Shown here: in pieces, positions 32,462 to 41,280 of the stretch
Position numbering within the stretch: the first letter of the stretch is position 1
How the letters are laid out: each line of letters opens with the position of its first letter
From: Pseudomonadota bacterium
GTDB lineage: Bacteria > Pseudomonadota > Alphaproteobacteria > Rhizobiales > Rhizobiaceae
Direction: 5' to 3'
Length of the DNA stretch: 47,631 bases
Assembly: GCA_023404095.1 (NCBI GenBank)
Contig: JAEYDD010000025.1
Location: 1-47,631 of the forward strand
Translations under genes and position numbers: made by a program
Notes under the pieces: generated by a model
What the model was told of the DNA's origin: nothing
Databases searched by the model: none
The model's input: only the letters and a program-made list of their open reading frames with translations

Positions 32462-33706
32462 TCACTGCCGTCCCCAGGCCTGCAACATCAGGGCCTCGAT
32501 CTCGGAATTGACGGCGTTCATGCTTTCCATCGCCCGGTCATAGGTCGCACGGGTGAAGTTTTCCCGGCCCACTTCGTAGAGCGTCTCCTTCGTCAGGCCG
32601 GCATCGGAGATCGCGGTGGATTTCACCATCGGCGCCGTCAGCACCCTGTCGCCGAAAAGCGAGCGCATCAGGCCGACGATCTGTGCCTGCGGGCCATCGT
32701 TGGGCTCGAAGCGGGTGACAAGGTAGCGCAGGAAATCGAAGTTCAGGCGCCCGCCCGCCTCGCGCACGACCGCAAGCAGGTCGGAGGTCATGAACAGGAA
32801 CTGGCTCATCGAGGCGACGTCAAGCATCTGCGGATGTACCGTGACGATGACCGACGTCGAGGCGCATAGAGCCGAAAGCGTGAGATAGCCGAGCTGCGGC
32901 GGGCAGTCGAGCACCACCACGTCGTAGTCCTGCTCGACGGTGCGCAGCGCGGCATGGACGCGTGCAAAGAACAGCGGCTGCCCCGGAGCATTGGCCTGTC
33001 GGTTTGCCAGCGCCCGCGGCGTGACATGCTCGAACTCCTGCAATTCGAGATTGCCCGGCACCAGGTCGAGACCGTCGAAATAGGTCTTGCGGATAATGTC
33101 CTTCAGCGGACGCGCTTCGTCGTCGTATCGAATGGCGCCGTAGAGCGTATCGTTACCTTCGAGATCAAGTTCGGGCTGGTAGCCGAAGAGCGCCGAAAGC
33201 GAGGCCTGCGGATCGAGATCGATGGCCAGTACGCGGTAGCCGGCAAGGGCGAGATACTGCGCCAGATGCGCGGCAGATGTCGTCTTCCCCGAACCGCCCT
33301 TGAAGTTGGTGGTCGCGATGACCTGCAAATGCTCGCCGCGACCGGCGTCGCGCCACTTGCGATAGCCGCGGGCCTTCGTCGCATTGCCCTTGGCGATAGC
33401 CTGGTCGGCAAGATGCGCCCGCAGAGCGTTGATGTTGGACAGGGAGTAGAATCGCCGCCCGCCCGGGCCGGTTTCGGGCTGCGGCCCCTCGCCGGCGAGG
33501 GACAGCTGGCGAAGATACCCATCCGAGACGCCGATGAGCCTTGCTGCCTCCCCGGAGGTGAAGCCTCGCAGCACCTTCTTGGCGGTAGGGGGAAAGAACC
33601 GCTCGCGCATCGCCTGCAACTGCGCCGATAGAATGCGCGCATCCGTCGCGATCGCCTCGTCGGCGGCCGGTTCCGCATTCCCGTTCAAATTCGGCGCCAT
33701 CACCAT
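32462..33706 (-). CDS. repA: Plasmid partitioning ATPase RepA (ParA family)
   Basis: A 414-residue RepA of repABC-type replicons. A helix-turn-helix (about 48-95; GFTSGEAARLIGVSDGYLRQLSL and GGRRFYSLSNINALR) precedes the ParA ATPase domain with deviant Walker A KGGSGKTT at 136-143, IDLDPQASLS, VVLDCPPQLGYLTLSAL, and the family stretch GNDTLYGAIRYDDEARPLKDIIRKTYFDGLDLVPGN. RepA normally works with RepB and parS to segregate the plasmid and also represses its own operon. Here repB is missing between repA and repC, so partition would need a RepB elsewhere. GAAGGG precedes the ATG at 33706. Confidence 0.95.
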   Translation of the reverse strand: MVMAPNLNGNAEPAADEAIATDARILSAQLQAMRERFFPPTAKKVLRGFTSGEAARLIGVSDGYLRQLSLAGEGPQPETGPGGRRFYSLSNINALRAHLADQAIAKGNATKARGYRKWRDAGRGEHLQVIATTNFKGGSGKTTSAAHLAQYLALAGYRVLAIDLDPQASLSALFGYQPELDLEGNDTLYGAIRYDDEARPLKDIIRKTYFDGLDLVPGNLELQEFEHVTPRALANRQANAPGQPLFFARVHAALRTVEQDYDVVVLDCPPQLGYLTLSALCASTSVIVTVHPQMLDVASMSQFLFMTSDLLAVVREAGGRLNFDFLRYLVTRFEPNDGPQAQIVGLMRSLFGDRVLTAPMVKSTAISDAGLTKETLYEVGRENFTRATYDRAMESMNAVNSEIEALMLQAWGRQ

Positions 33707-33998
33707 TATCGCCCTTCCAACCTGCGGACTGCCGCCCCAGCGCCGAATTCCCCCGGAATACGCAAGGCGGCCAGACGAAACACGCGCGATGTTGCCTCGC
33801 TTCGCGCTAACGTCACATTTCCAATCTAACAGTGAAGCCGCAAGGTAACGGCAAAAACCGGATAGATCGCACTTTTCCGTTAGGGACGGTGCGACGATTC
33901 CCGATTCCCGTCAAGGCGTTTTTGGTTAACCCTCGCTAGGGCACAGCTCGGAAGCAAAAGCTTTTCCGATACTTATGCGGACGCAGGTAGCGCGGACG
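33707..33998 (-). promoter_or_regulatory. Upstream region of the repA-repC operon
   Basis: This gap between repA and the MarR gene is AT-richer than the coding DNA and should hold the operon promoter and the RepA operator. CTAAC motifs appear at about 33818 and 33833 and inverted near 33880, and CCCT-CGCT-AGGG is a short inverted repeat near 33932. No convincing -35/-10 pair and no parS-like palindrome were found. Confidence 0.35.
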
Positions 33999-34457
33999 TC
34001 AGACGGAGAGCCGCGCGAGAAGCAGCATGAAAGCCTCGCGTGCCTTTGCGCCACCGAGTCTGGCGGTGCATTCGGCCTCGAACGTCGCCTCGGCGGCGCA
34101 GATATCCTTGACGAAGGCATCGCCCGCGGCGGTCAGGTACAGGGCATTCGAGCGCTTGTCCTGTGCGGCGGCGCGGCGTTCCATCAGGTGCCTGGCTTCA
34201 AGTGAATTGATCAGCGGCACGAAATTGGCGCGTTGCATTCCCAACGCGTCAGCGATTTCAGTCTGCTTGCGCCCCGGGTTCGATGCGATGAGCAACAGCA
34301 CGCCATACTCGCCGGGCGTGATGCCGAAATCGGAGAAGCGTGACTGGAAACGTCGGCCAAGAAGTGTCTGAGAACGCCTGATCTGGAACAGCACGCTGCG
34401 ATCGATCAATGAAATATCGAGACCACTCCTGTCATCGATCACCACAGTCGCACTCAT
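33999..34457 (-). CDS. MarR-family transcriptional regulator
   Basis: A 152-residue MarR protein. Winged-helix landmarks are FSDFGITPGEYGVLLLIASNPGRKQTEIADALGMQRANFVPLINSLEARHLMERR (about 45-100) and the wing AAAQDKRSNALYLTAAG. The ATG at 34457 is preceded by GAGGGAG at about 8 bases; an in-frame extension to 34499 is not supported. It is followed downstream by the repA promoter region and preceded by the aminotransferase gene on the same strand. GTATGC is repeated in the DNA just upstream (34516-34545), perhaps its own operator. Confidence 0.87.
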   Translation of the reverse strand: MSATVVIDDRSGLDISLIDRSVLFQIRRSQTLLGRRFQSRFSDFGITPGEYGVLLLIASNPGRKQTEIADALGMQRANFVPLINSLEARHLMERRAAAQDKRSNALYLTAAGDAFVKDICAAEATFEAECTARLGGAKAREAFMLLLARLSV

Positions 34458-34590
34458 CTGGCGTCTCCCTCGCCGTTGCCTAGGCGAGGCTCCACCCAAA
34501 TGCCCCGTTTTGCAATATGCATACTGGGAGTAGCAGGCATACGCTTGGGGATAATGCGATTAGCTTCACATGTTCAGCAGCGTGGCCCTT

Positions 34591-35766
34591 TCATGCCTCA
34601 TGGGTGAAGCTCTGAAGCCGGGCGCGCAGCAGCCGGATCGTTGTGGCATCCGCATTGGCGAAGGCGAAGCGCAGATACCGCTCCTGACCGGGACCGAAGT
34701 AGCCTCCGGGCAGGCACAGAACCCCGCCTTCCTTTGCCAGCCGCTCGGCGACTTCAGCAGAAGAGAGTTCGGCAAAGGGATGGCGGATGAAGGCGAAATA
34801 GGCCCCAAGCGCGCCTAGCATCCAGTCGTTCAGGCCGTCCATCGTCTCCCGCAGCGCTTGCGCGCGCCGGGCGATTTCCTGCCGGTTCTCCTCGCGCCAC
34901 TCGCCAAGCAGCGGCAGGGCATCGGCGACGGCGATCTGGGCTGCGCGCGGCGGGCAGATCTGAATGTTGTCCATGATCTTAGCCACCTGCTCGACGACCG
35001 CCGGGCCGGCGGTGATCGCACCAAGGCGCTGGCCCGGTATGCAGAACGACTTCGAGAAGCTGTAAAGCCCGATCAGCGTCTCTTCCCAGCCGGGCTTGCG
35101 GAACAGCGCATGCGGACACATTCCGGCTTCGGGCAGGAAGTCGCGATAGGTCTCGTCGAGGATCAGCCAGATCCCCTGCGAGCGGCAGAGCTCGAACACG
35201 GACGACAACAGTTCCGGCGGATAGACTGCACCGGTCGGATTGTTCGGGGAGACCAGCGCGAGCGCACGTACGTCCGGCGTGATCGCAGCCTTCAGTTCGG
35301 CAAGATCGGGCAGGAAACCATTGGCCGGATCGCACGGTGCAAGCCGCACCTTCACGCCGAGCATGGCCAGCGTCGTTTCCTGGTTGAAGTAGTAGGGATC
35401 CGTCATCAGTACGGTGTCACCGGCGCCGGCGACCGCCATCGCGGCGCAGACGAAGGCCTGGTTGCAGCCCGAAGTGACATGAATGTTTTCAGCGGCAAGC
35501 GGAGCCCCATAGACCGCGGCGACATGCGCGCCATAGGCCTGCCGCAAGCGATCCTCGCCCTCGATGGGACCATACCCGGTCCATGCAGGCGAGGCGGCGT
35601 ACTTCCCAAGCAGCTGCAGCATCTGGGGATGCGCCGGATAGCCGGGCACCGCCTGAGACAGATCGATGAGGGGGCCGCTGCGGCCGTCATAGGATCGCCC
35701 CCAGGCAAATACGGTTGGGATCGGCGGCGCTGCGAGCGTTTCCACGGCAGGATTGAATTTCGACAT
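34591..35766 (-). CDS. PLP-dependent aminotransferase, class I/II
   Basis: A 391-residue fold-type I aminotransferase. SPNNPTGAVY at 173-182, LILDETYRDF with D204, YSFSKSF with PLP lysine K239, and a C-terminal RYLRFAFANAD are the family landmarks. Substrate specificity is not evident; the HVTSGCNQAF stretch fits the aspartate/aromatic and arginine-type transaminases. It lies 24 bases downstream of the LysR gene on the same strand, so they probably form an operon, divergent from the ureohydrolase-ABC transporter operon. A transaminase for arginine, agmatine-derived or similar amino compounds would fit, but this is inference. Confidence 0.87.
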   Translation of the reverse strand: MSKFNPAVETLAAPPIPTVFAWGRSYDGRSGPLIDLSQAVPGYPAHPQMLQLLGKYAASPAWTGYGPIEGEDRLRQAYGAHVAAVYGAPLAAENIHVTSGCNQAFVCAAMAVAGAGDTVLMTDPYYFNQETTLAMLGVKVRLAPCDPANGFLPDLAELKAAITPDVRALALVSPNNPTGAVYPPELLSSVFELCRSQGIWLILDETYRDFLPEAGMCPHALFRKPGWEETLIGLYSFSKSFCIPGQRLGAITAGPAVVEQVAKIMDNIQICPPRAAQIAVADALPLLGEWREENRQEIARRAQALRETMDGLNDWMLGALGAYFAFIRHPFAELSSAEVAERLAKEGGVLCLPGGYFGPGQERYLRFAFANADATTIRLLRARLQSFTHEA

Positions 35767-35790
35767 GACGGTTCTTCCGGAGCGTGCGCC

Positions 35791-36810
35791 TTACGCGCGC
35801 GCCTTACGTTTCGGGGTTGCAATGGGCCGCCCGCGTGGGGCTGAAACAGGTTTAAAATTGTCCTCGGCGCGCGGTGCGCGACCGCGCAGCAGCATGCGCG
35901 CCGACGTCTGGGGCTCTGGCAGGCTGTCTTGTTCCAGCGTAGCAAACAGCCAGTCGATGAAGACCCTGACAATCGGCGCGGCGCGTACCTCTTGCCGGCA
36001 GGCGACGTAGAATGCATCGTTTGCCGGGACCGAAAGATCGAATGGCACCACGAGCTCGCCTCGTGCGATCAGGCTCGCCGCCGTGATGCTGTCGCCCAGT
36101 GCGATGCCTTGCCCGTGCAGTGCGGCCTCTGTCGAAAGCCGCGCATCGCTCATATAGAGCTGTCGGCTTCGGACAAGGTCCGCGGCGTCGGCTGCGGCAA
36201 ACCAGGTATTCCATTCGCGCCCGTCCTGATCACCGTGCAGCAAGGTATGATCGGAAAGATCTCGGACGGAGCGCAGCGGCCGGCTGTTGAGCAGGGTGGG
36301 GCTTGCGACGGGAAAGAGACGCAAGTTGCTCCAGAGCCGAGTCCAGCAATCCGGCCAGTTGCCGTCGCCATACAGGATCGAAACGTCCACGTCGCGCGAA
36401 TAGAGCTGCCCCGGATCGTTGGACGCCACCAGGCTGAGCTTCACCTCAGGGTACTGCTCGATGAACCGATCGAGCCGGGGAATGATCCAGAACGACAGAA
36501 GGGCCGGCACGCAGGTGATCGTCAGGGAGCCGCTTGTGGCCGGCCGCTTCATCAAGGCGGTAGCGGCCGCAATCCCGCCGAACGCCTCCGTCACCGCGGG
36601 CAGAAGCAGCGCGCCCTGCGAGGTGAGTTTCAGCCGCTTGCCGCTGCGGTCAAACAGGACCGCGTCCAGCGATTCCTCGAGCGTGCGGATCTGATGGCTG
36701 ATTGCGCCATGGGTCACGTTGAGCTCGCGCGCCGCCGCGGATACCGAGCCGCGCCGAGCGGCGGCCTCGAATGCGCGCAGGGGATTGAGGGGCGGCAGGC
36801 GGCTCGACAT
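35791..36810 (-). CDS. LysR-family regulator (GcvA-like)
   Basis: A 339-residue LysR protein. The DNA-binding domain starts LPPLNPLRAFEAAARRGSVSAAARELNVTHGAISHQIRTLEE, the classic GcvA/AmpR-subgroup wording, and the co-inducer domain includes TCVPALLSFWIIPRLDRF and HGQGIALGDS. The C-terminal 40 residues are a basic extension (PRGRPIATPKRKARA) beyond the usual LysR length and resembling nucleoid-protein tails. It is divergent from the ureohydrolase gene with about 125 bp between them, and is the likely regulator of both flanking units. Confidence 0.9.
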   Translation of the reverse strand: MSSRLPPLNPLRAFEAAARRGSVSAAARELNVTHGAISHQIRTLEESLDAVLFDRSGKRLKLTSQGALLLPAVTEAFGGIAAATALMKRPATSGSLTITCVPALLSFWIIPRLDRFIEQYPEVKLSLVASNDPGQLYSRDVDVSILYGDGNWPDCWTRLWSNLRLFPVASPTLLNSRPLRSVRDLSDHTLLHGDQDGREWNTWFAAADAADLVRSRQLYMSDARLSTEAALHGQGIALGDSITAASLIARGELVVPFDLSVPANDAFYVACRQEVRAAPIVRVFIDWLFATLEQDSLPEPQTSARMLLRGRAPRAEDNFKPVSAPRGRPIATPKRKARA

Positions 36811-36825
36811 CGCGTCCTGTTGTGC

Positions 36826-36897
36826 TCACATGTGAATTTTTCTCACGTAAAATGCTACAACAACGTCAATTGCTTTTCCAATCGATTTGTTACGTAA
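36826..36897. promoter_or_regulatory. Palindromes in the divergent LysR/ureohydrolase promoter
   Basis: TCACATGTGA (36826-36835) and TTACGTAA (36890-36897) are perfect palindromes in an AT-rich divergent region, with TCTCACGTAAAA between them sharing the TCAC half. They are candidate sites for the LysR regulator. Confidence 0.35.
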
Positions 36898-36935
36898 TGA
36901 CGAAAAGAAGGGCAAAAGCCCGGGGGAACGAAGTT

Positions 36936-38051
36936 ATGGCAGCCCAGCCCAGCCCCCGTGCGCCCTACGATCAAACGAGAGCGAGGCGAGACATGGCGTT
37001 CGACGAGGGCAAGCTTCAGGCACTGCGGGAGAAATTCGGAGACGGCCACGGCGGCGACATCTTCGATCCGGCCTTCCGCAAGGTCGCCGACAAGATCTTC
37101 TCCAAGAGCGGAACGCGGCTTGCGCCGTTTGCCGGCGTTCCAACCTTCCTGAGCGCACCCTATCTCCCCGTCGATGCGGAAAAGCCGGATTTCGGCGATC
37201 TGCAGGTCGCGATCACCGGCGTCCCGATGGACCTCGGCGTCACCAACCGCCCGGGATCACGCTTCGGGCCACGTGCCATGCGCACCATCGAGCGCATCGG
37301 CCCCTACAACCATGTGCTTGACTGCGCCCCGGTGCAGGACCTGCGGGTGGCCGACATCGGCGACGTCCCCTTCCGCAGCCGCTACCGCCTGGAGATGAGC
37401 CACGAGGACATCGAGAAGCGCTTCAACCAGATCGTTGATGCCGGCGTCATTCCGCTCGCAGTCGGCGGCGATCACTCCATTACCCATCCGATCATGAAGG
37501 CAGTCGGCAAGAAGCAGCCGGTCGGCATGATCCACATCGACGCGCATTGCGATACCAGTGGATCCTTCGATGGCACCAAGTTCCATCACGGCGGCCCTTT
37601 CCGCAATGCCGTGCTCGACGGCGTGCTGGATCCGACCCGCACCATCCAGATCGGCATTCGCGGCTCCTCTGAGTATCTGTGGGAGTTCTCCTATGAATCC
37701 GGCATGACGGTGATCCATGCGGAAGACGTCTCCGGCATGGGTATCCCGGCCATCATCGAAAAGGCGAAGGCGATCGTCGGCGACGGGCCGACCTACCTTT
37801 CCTTCGATATAGACAGCCTCGATCCGAGCTTTGCACCGGGGACGGGCACGCCGGAAATCGGTGGCCTGACGTCGCGCGAGGTTCTGGAACTGATCCGGGG
37901 GCTGAAGGGCATCAACCTTGTGGGCGGCGACGTCGTGGAGGTGGCCCCGCAATACGACGCCACCACCAACACAGCCCATGCCGGCGCACAGGTTCTGTTC
38001 GAAATCCTCAGCCTGATGGTTTTCAGCCCTTCCGTCGCGGCAAAGGCCTGA
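36936..38051 (+). CDS. Ureohydrolase (agmatinase/guanidinobutyrase family)
   Basis: A 371-residue Mn-type ureohydrolase that splits urea from a guanidino compound. Metal-binding motifs are GGDHSITHPI, HIDAHCDTSGSFDGTKFHHG and SFDIDSLDPSFAPGTGTPEIGG. It is longer than typical agmatinases (about 305-320), with roughly 50 extra N-terminal residues as in several guanidinobutyrase- and guanidine-hydrolase-like members. The ATG at 36936 follows GGGGGA; an ATG at 36993 with GAGG upstream is a possible alternative. It begins an operon with a polyamine-type ABC transporter and an amidase. Agmatine, 4-guanidinobutyrate or a related substrate is likely. Confidence 0.87.
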   Translation: MAAQPSPRAPYDQTRARRDMAFDEGKLQALREKFGDGHGGDIFDPAFRKVADKIFSKSGTRLAPFAGVPTFLSAPYLPVDAEKPDFGDLQVAITGVPMDLGVTNRPGSRFGPRAMRTIERIGPYNHVLDCAPVQDLRVADIGDVPFRSRYRLEMSHEDIEKRFNQIVDAGVIPLAVGGDHSITHPIMKAVGKKQPVGMIHIDAHCDTSGSFDGTKFHHGGPFRNAVLDGVLDPTRTIQIGIRGSSEYLWEFSYESGMTVIHAEDVSGMGIPAIIEKAKAIVGDGPTYLSFDIDSLDPSFAPGTGTPEIGGLTSREVLELIRGLKGINLVGGDVVEVAPQYDATTNTAHAGAQVLFEILSLMVFSPSVAAKA

Positions 38052-38119
38052 CATAGAATATAAAATGGGAACGCGCCGGGCGCGCTGTCGCCGTCCGGCA
38101 AGAAAAACGGAGAAAAGAA

Positions 38120-39208
38120 ATGCGTGACATCCTCAACGCAAAAATGAGCCGCCGTGGCGTGCTCGGTGCCGGCGCTGCCGGCGTGTCGCTGCTGGCGATG
38201 CCCTCGATCCTGCGGGCACAGGAAAAGTCGCTGAAAATCGGCGTCTATGGCGGTTACTTCAAGGATTCGTTCGACAAGAACATCTTTCCCGAATTCACGA
38301 AGGCAACGGGCATTGCCGTGGAATCGGTCGCAGAGCCGACGGGCGAAGCATGGCTGGTCCAGCTCGAGCAGGCCGCACGCGCGGGGCAGGCGCCCGCCGA
38401 CGTCTCGATGATGTCGCAGGTCGCCATGCTGAAGGGCCAGGCGACCGAACTCTGGGCGCCGCTCGACACGGGCAAGATCAAGAATGCCGCCAACCTGCTC
38501 GACCGGTTCGTCAACAAGTATCCGGACGGGCGCGTCGCCGGCATCGGCGCCGTTGCATGGTACATCACGCTCGTCACCAACACCGACGTCTACAAGGAAG
38601 CACCCGATAGCTGGGCCGCGTTCTGGGATCCGGCCAACGCCGACAAGCTCGGCCTGCTGGCGCTCGTCTCCAACTCCTTCCTGCTCGAAGTGACGGCGAA
38701 GACGTTCATGGGCGGCACGAACGCTCTCGATACCGAAGAAGGCATCCTCAAGGCCTTCGAAAAGCTTGCCGAAGTCAAGCCGAACGTGGCGCTGTGGTAT
38801 CGTGACGAAGCCCAGTTCGAACAGGCGCTGAAGTCCGGCGAGATCCCGATGGGCCAGTACTATCACGACGTCACCGGCCTTGCCGCCGCAGACGGACATC
38901 CGGTCCGTTCTACCTTCCCGAAGGAAGGGGGCATCCAGGATTCGGGCTGCTGGGCCTTGTCGCGCGCCTCGAAAAAGGCCGAGGAGGCGCATGTCTTCAT
39001 CGACTACATGAGCCAGCCGGCGATCCAGGCCATCCTGTCGCGCAAGGTCGGCACCGCGCCTACGGTCAAGCGCGAACTGCTGGACCTGACAGACGCCGAA
39101 TTCGCCGCCGTCTCGTCCGACATCGAGCCGATCGTTCCGCGCTACGACCTCTATCAGACCAAGTCCGACTGGCTGAACCAGAAGTGGACCGAACTGATCG
39201 TCGGCTGA
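38120..39208 (+). CDS. Polyamine-type ABC transporter substrate-binding protein (PotD-like)
   Basis: A 362-residue periplasmic binding protein of the spermidine/putrescine family. A twin-arginine-like signal (MSRRGVLGAGAAG within the first 35 residues, ending ILRAQ) precedes the mature KSLKIGVYGGYFKDSFDKNIFPEFTKATG, and DYMSQPAIQAIL and YDLYQTKSDWLNQKWTE are family-like. It lies 68 bases after the ureohydrolase and before the matching ATPase and two permeases. The likely ligand is a polyamine or guanidino compound such as agmatine. Confidence 0.9.
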   Translation: MRDILNAKMSRRGVLGAGAAGVSLLAMPSILRAQEKSLKIGVYGGYFKDSFDKNIFPEFTKATGIAVESVAEPTGEAWLVQLEQAARAGQAPADVSMMSQVAMLKGQATELWAPLDTGKIKNAANLLDRFVNKYPDGRVAGIGAVAWYITLVTNTDVYKEAPDSWAAFWDPANADKLGLLALVSNSFLLEVTAKTFMGGTNALDTEEGILKAFEKLAEVKPNVALWYRDEAQFEQALKSGEIPMGQYYHDVTGLAAADGHPVRSTFPKEGGIQDSGCWALSRASKKAEEAHVFIDYMSQPAIQAILSRKVGTAPTVKRELLDLTDAEFAAVSSDIEPIVPRYDLYQTKSDWLNQKWTELIVG

Positions 39209-39305
39209 ACGTGCGATCTCACGTCCGGCTTGCGACTGCCTCTCCGCCAGGCGCGGTGGGCATCTTAGGCGCGGGGCGTATCTAAAGCGGCAGAACCCGC
39301 ACATT

Positions 39306-39332
39306 CCCTCTCCCCGCCAGGCGGGGAGAGGG
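39306..39332. repeat. REP-like palindromic repeat
   Basis: CCCTCTCCCCGCC (39306-39318), A, GGCGGGGAGAGGG (39320-39332) is a perfect 13-base inverted repeat followed by GCTAGGGTGAGGGG. This is a very common dispersed intergenic palindrome of proteobacterial genomes. It sits between the binding-protein and ATPase genes and could lower transcription or stabilise the upstream messenger end. Confidence 0.8.
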
Positions 39333-39391
39333 CTAGGGTGAGGGGCAGTTTTACAACCTGAATGCTCGCGAACCCGCCGAGCGGAGAAAAA

Positions 39392-40429
39392 ATGTCCGGA
39401 CTGGCCCTACAGAACATCACCAAGGAATTCGGCACCTTCACCGCAGTGAAGAACGTCAGTCTCACCGTGCCGCACGGCACCTTCGTCTGCCTGCTCGGCC
39501 CCTCCGGATGCGGCAAGACGACGTTGATGCGCATGATCGCCGGCCTGGACCTTCCGACCGGCGGAGCGATCAAGCTGGACGACGCCGACATTACCCGGGT
39601 GCCGACCCACAAGCGCGACCTCGGCATGGTGTTCCAGTCGCTGGCGCTCTTTCCGCACCTCACCGTCGGCGAGAACATCGCCTATTCGCTTCGCATCCGC
39701 GGCGTGGGCAAGGAAGACCAGAAGAAGCGGGTGGACGAGCTTCTTTCGATGATCCACCTGAGCGGCTATGCCGACCGGCCCGTGGCCAAGCTTTCCGGTG
39801 GCCAACGCCAGCGCGTGGCCATCGCGCGTGCGCTAGCCATTTCGCCGAAGCTCTTCCTGCTCGACGAGCCGCTTTCGGCCCTTGACGCAAAGCTGCGCGA
39901 GGCGATGCAGGTGGAGTTGCGCCAGCTCCAGCAGCGCCTCGGCATCACCACCATCGTCGTCACCCACGACCAGCGCGAGGCCATGACCATGGCCGACACC
40001 GTCGTCGTGATGAACAGCGGCGAGATCCGCCAGGCGGCCGCACCGGTTGAAATCTACCGCCGACCCGCCGACACCTTTGTCGCCGACTTCATCGGCATGA
40101 CCAACCTTATCGATTTCACCGCCGACAGCGCGGGCCGAGCCCATGCGCTGGGCTCCCCGATCGAGGGGCTCGCGGTGGCCGGTGGCCTTTCCAGGGGGGT
40201 GCTTTCCGTCCGCCCGGAAGACGTTCACCTGACCGCTCCCGGCCATGGCGCGATGGCGGGCCGCGTCACTTTCGTCCGCGACCTCGGCGGCACGATCGAG
40301 ACCTTTGTCGAGGCTGGCGGAAAGCAGATCGTCGCCGTTTCCATGCCGCACGCCCGGCCGGATGTGACGGTCGGCCAGGACGTCGGTATCAAGCTTTCGC
40401 CGGACGCCTGCGTGGTGCTGAAATCATGA
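39392..40429 (+). CDS. Polyamine-type ABC transporter ATP-binding protein (PotA-like)
   Basis: A 345-residue ATPase subunit. Walker A is GPSGCGKTT at 36-44, the signature LSGGQRQR near 133-140, Walker B LFLLDEPLSALD near 153-164, and a TOBE-type C-terminal domain (LSVRPEDVHL) ends the protein. The ATG at 39392 has GGAGA 6 bases upstream; an earlier in-frame ATG at 39362 lies within repeat-flanking DNA and is less likely. Its stop overlaps the first permease start by four bases. Confidence 0.95.
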   Translation: MSGLALQNITKEFGTFTAVKNVSLTVPHGTFVCLLGPSGCGKTTLMRMIAGLDLPTGGAIKLDDADITRVPTHKRDLGMVFQSLALFPHLTVGENIAYSLRIRGVGKEDQKKRVDELLSMIHLSGYADRPVAKLSGGQRQRVAIARALAISPKLFLLDEPLSALDAKLREAMQVELRQLQQRLGITTIVVTHDQREAMTMADTVVVMNSGEIRQAAAPVEIYRRPADTFVADFIGMTNLIDFTADSAGRAHALGSPIEGLAVAGGLSRGVLSVRPEDVHLTAPGHGAMAGRVTFVRDLGGTIETFVEAGGKQIVAVSMPHARPDVTVGQDVGIKLSPDACVVLKS

Positions 40430-41280
40430 GACGCGAGGCGCCGCAGAAGCTTTCCGATTACGGCCCGCTGCTGTTTCCGGCCGGCATGCTGATCGTGTTC
40501 TTCGTCATCCCCTTTGCGACGATGATCGCCGTATCCTTCTTCAAGCGCGATCCGGCTGGCTTCTATTCGACCGCCTTCGTCTTCGACAATTACGCCCGTT
40601 TCCTCAGCCTCTTCTTCGGCAAAGTCTTGGGATTCTCGCTGTTTCTGGCGATCGCGGTGGCAATCTGCTGCGTCCTGCTGGCCGTACCCTTTACTTATCT
40701 TCTCTCGCGGGCAAGCCGACGGACACAGGTCGTCTGGCTCGTCGGCCTGCTGTCGGTGCTGTCGCTTTCCGAGGTCATCATCGGCTTTGCCTGGTCGACG
40801 CTGTTTTCGCGCACCGCCGGCATCACCAATTTGCTGGTGGCCATCGGGCTGATGAGCCAGCCGGTGGCCCTCAACCCGAGCTTCGGAGCCGTGCTGACGG
40901 CGATGGTCTATCAGGCTCTGCCCTATACCGTGCTCGTACTCTATCCGGCGCTGGTCCGCCTCGATCCGACGCTTACAGAAGCGGCACGCACACTTGGCGC
41001 CTCCCCGCTCAAGTCGTTCTTCACCGTTGTCGTGCCGGCGCTCCGCAACACCATCATGGCCACGCTGATCATGGTGTTCATCTTCGCGCTCGGTTCCTAC
41101 CTGCTCCCGCAGATTCTGGGCAGGCCGCAGCATTGGACATTGTCCGTCCTGATCACCGACCAGGCGATCTACCAGTCGAACATGCCGTTCGCCGCCGCCA
41201 TGGCCGTGTTCCTGGTGCTCGTCACCCTCGGCCTTGTCGGCCTGACGCTCCTTGCCGGACGCAAGGGAGAAGCAGCATGA
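40426..41280 (+). CDS. Polyamine-type ABC transporter permease (PotB-like)
   Basis: A 284-residue inner-membrane permease with about six transmembrane helices. The EAA loop that contacts the ATPase is TEAARTLGASPLKSFFTVVVPAL near 184-206. Its start overlaps the ATPase stop and its stop overlaps the second permease start (both ATGA), showing a tightly coupled operon. Confidence 0.93.
   Translation: MRREAPQKLSDYGPLLFPAGMLIVFFVIPFATMIAVSFFKRDPAGFYSTAFVFDNYARFLSLFFGKVLGFSLFLAIAVAICCVLLAVPFTYLLSRASRRTQVVWLVGLLSVLSLSEVIIGFAWSTLFSRTAGITNLLVAIGLMSQPVALNPSFGAVLTAMVYQALPYTVLVLYPALVRLDPTLTEAARTLGASPLKSFFTVVVPALRNTIMATLIMVFIFALGSYLLPQILGRPQHWTLSVLITDQAIYQSNMPFAAAMAVFLVLVTLGLVGLTLLAGRKGEAA

Noticed and set aside
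39306..39332. The 13-base inverted repeat as a Rho-independent terminator
   Set aside because: It is not followed by a T run and matches a common dispersed intergenic palindrome, so it is listed as a repeat.
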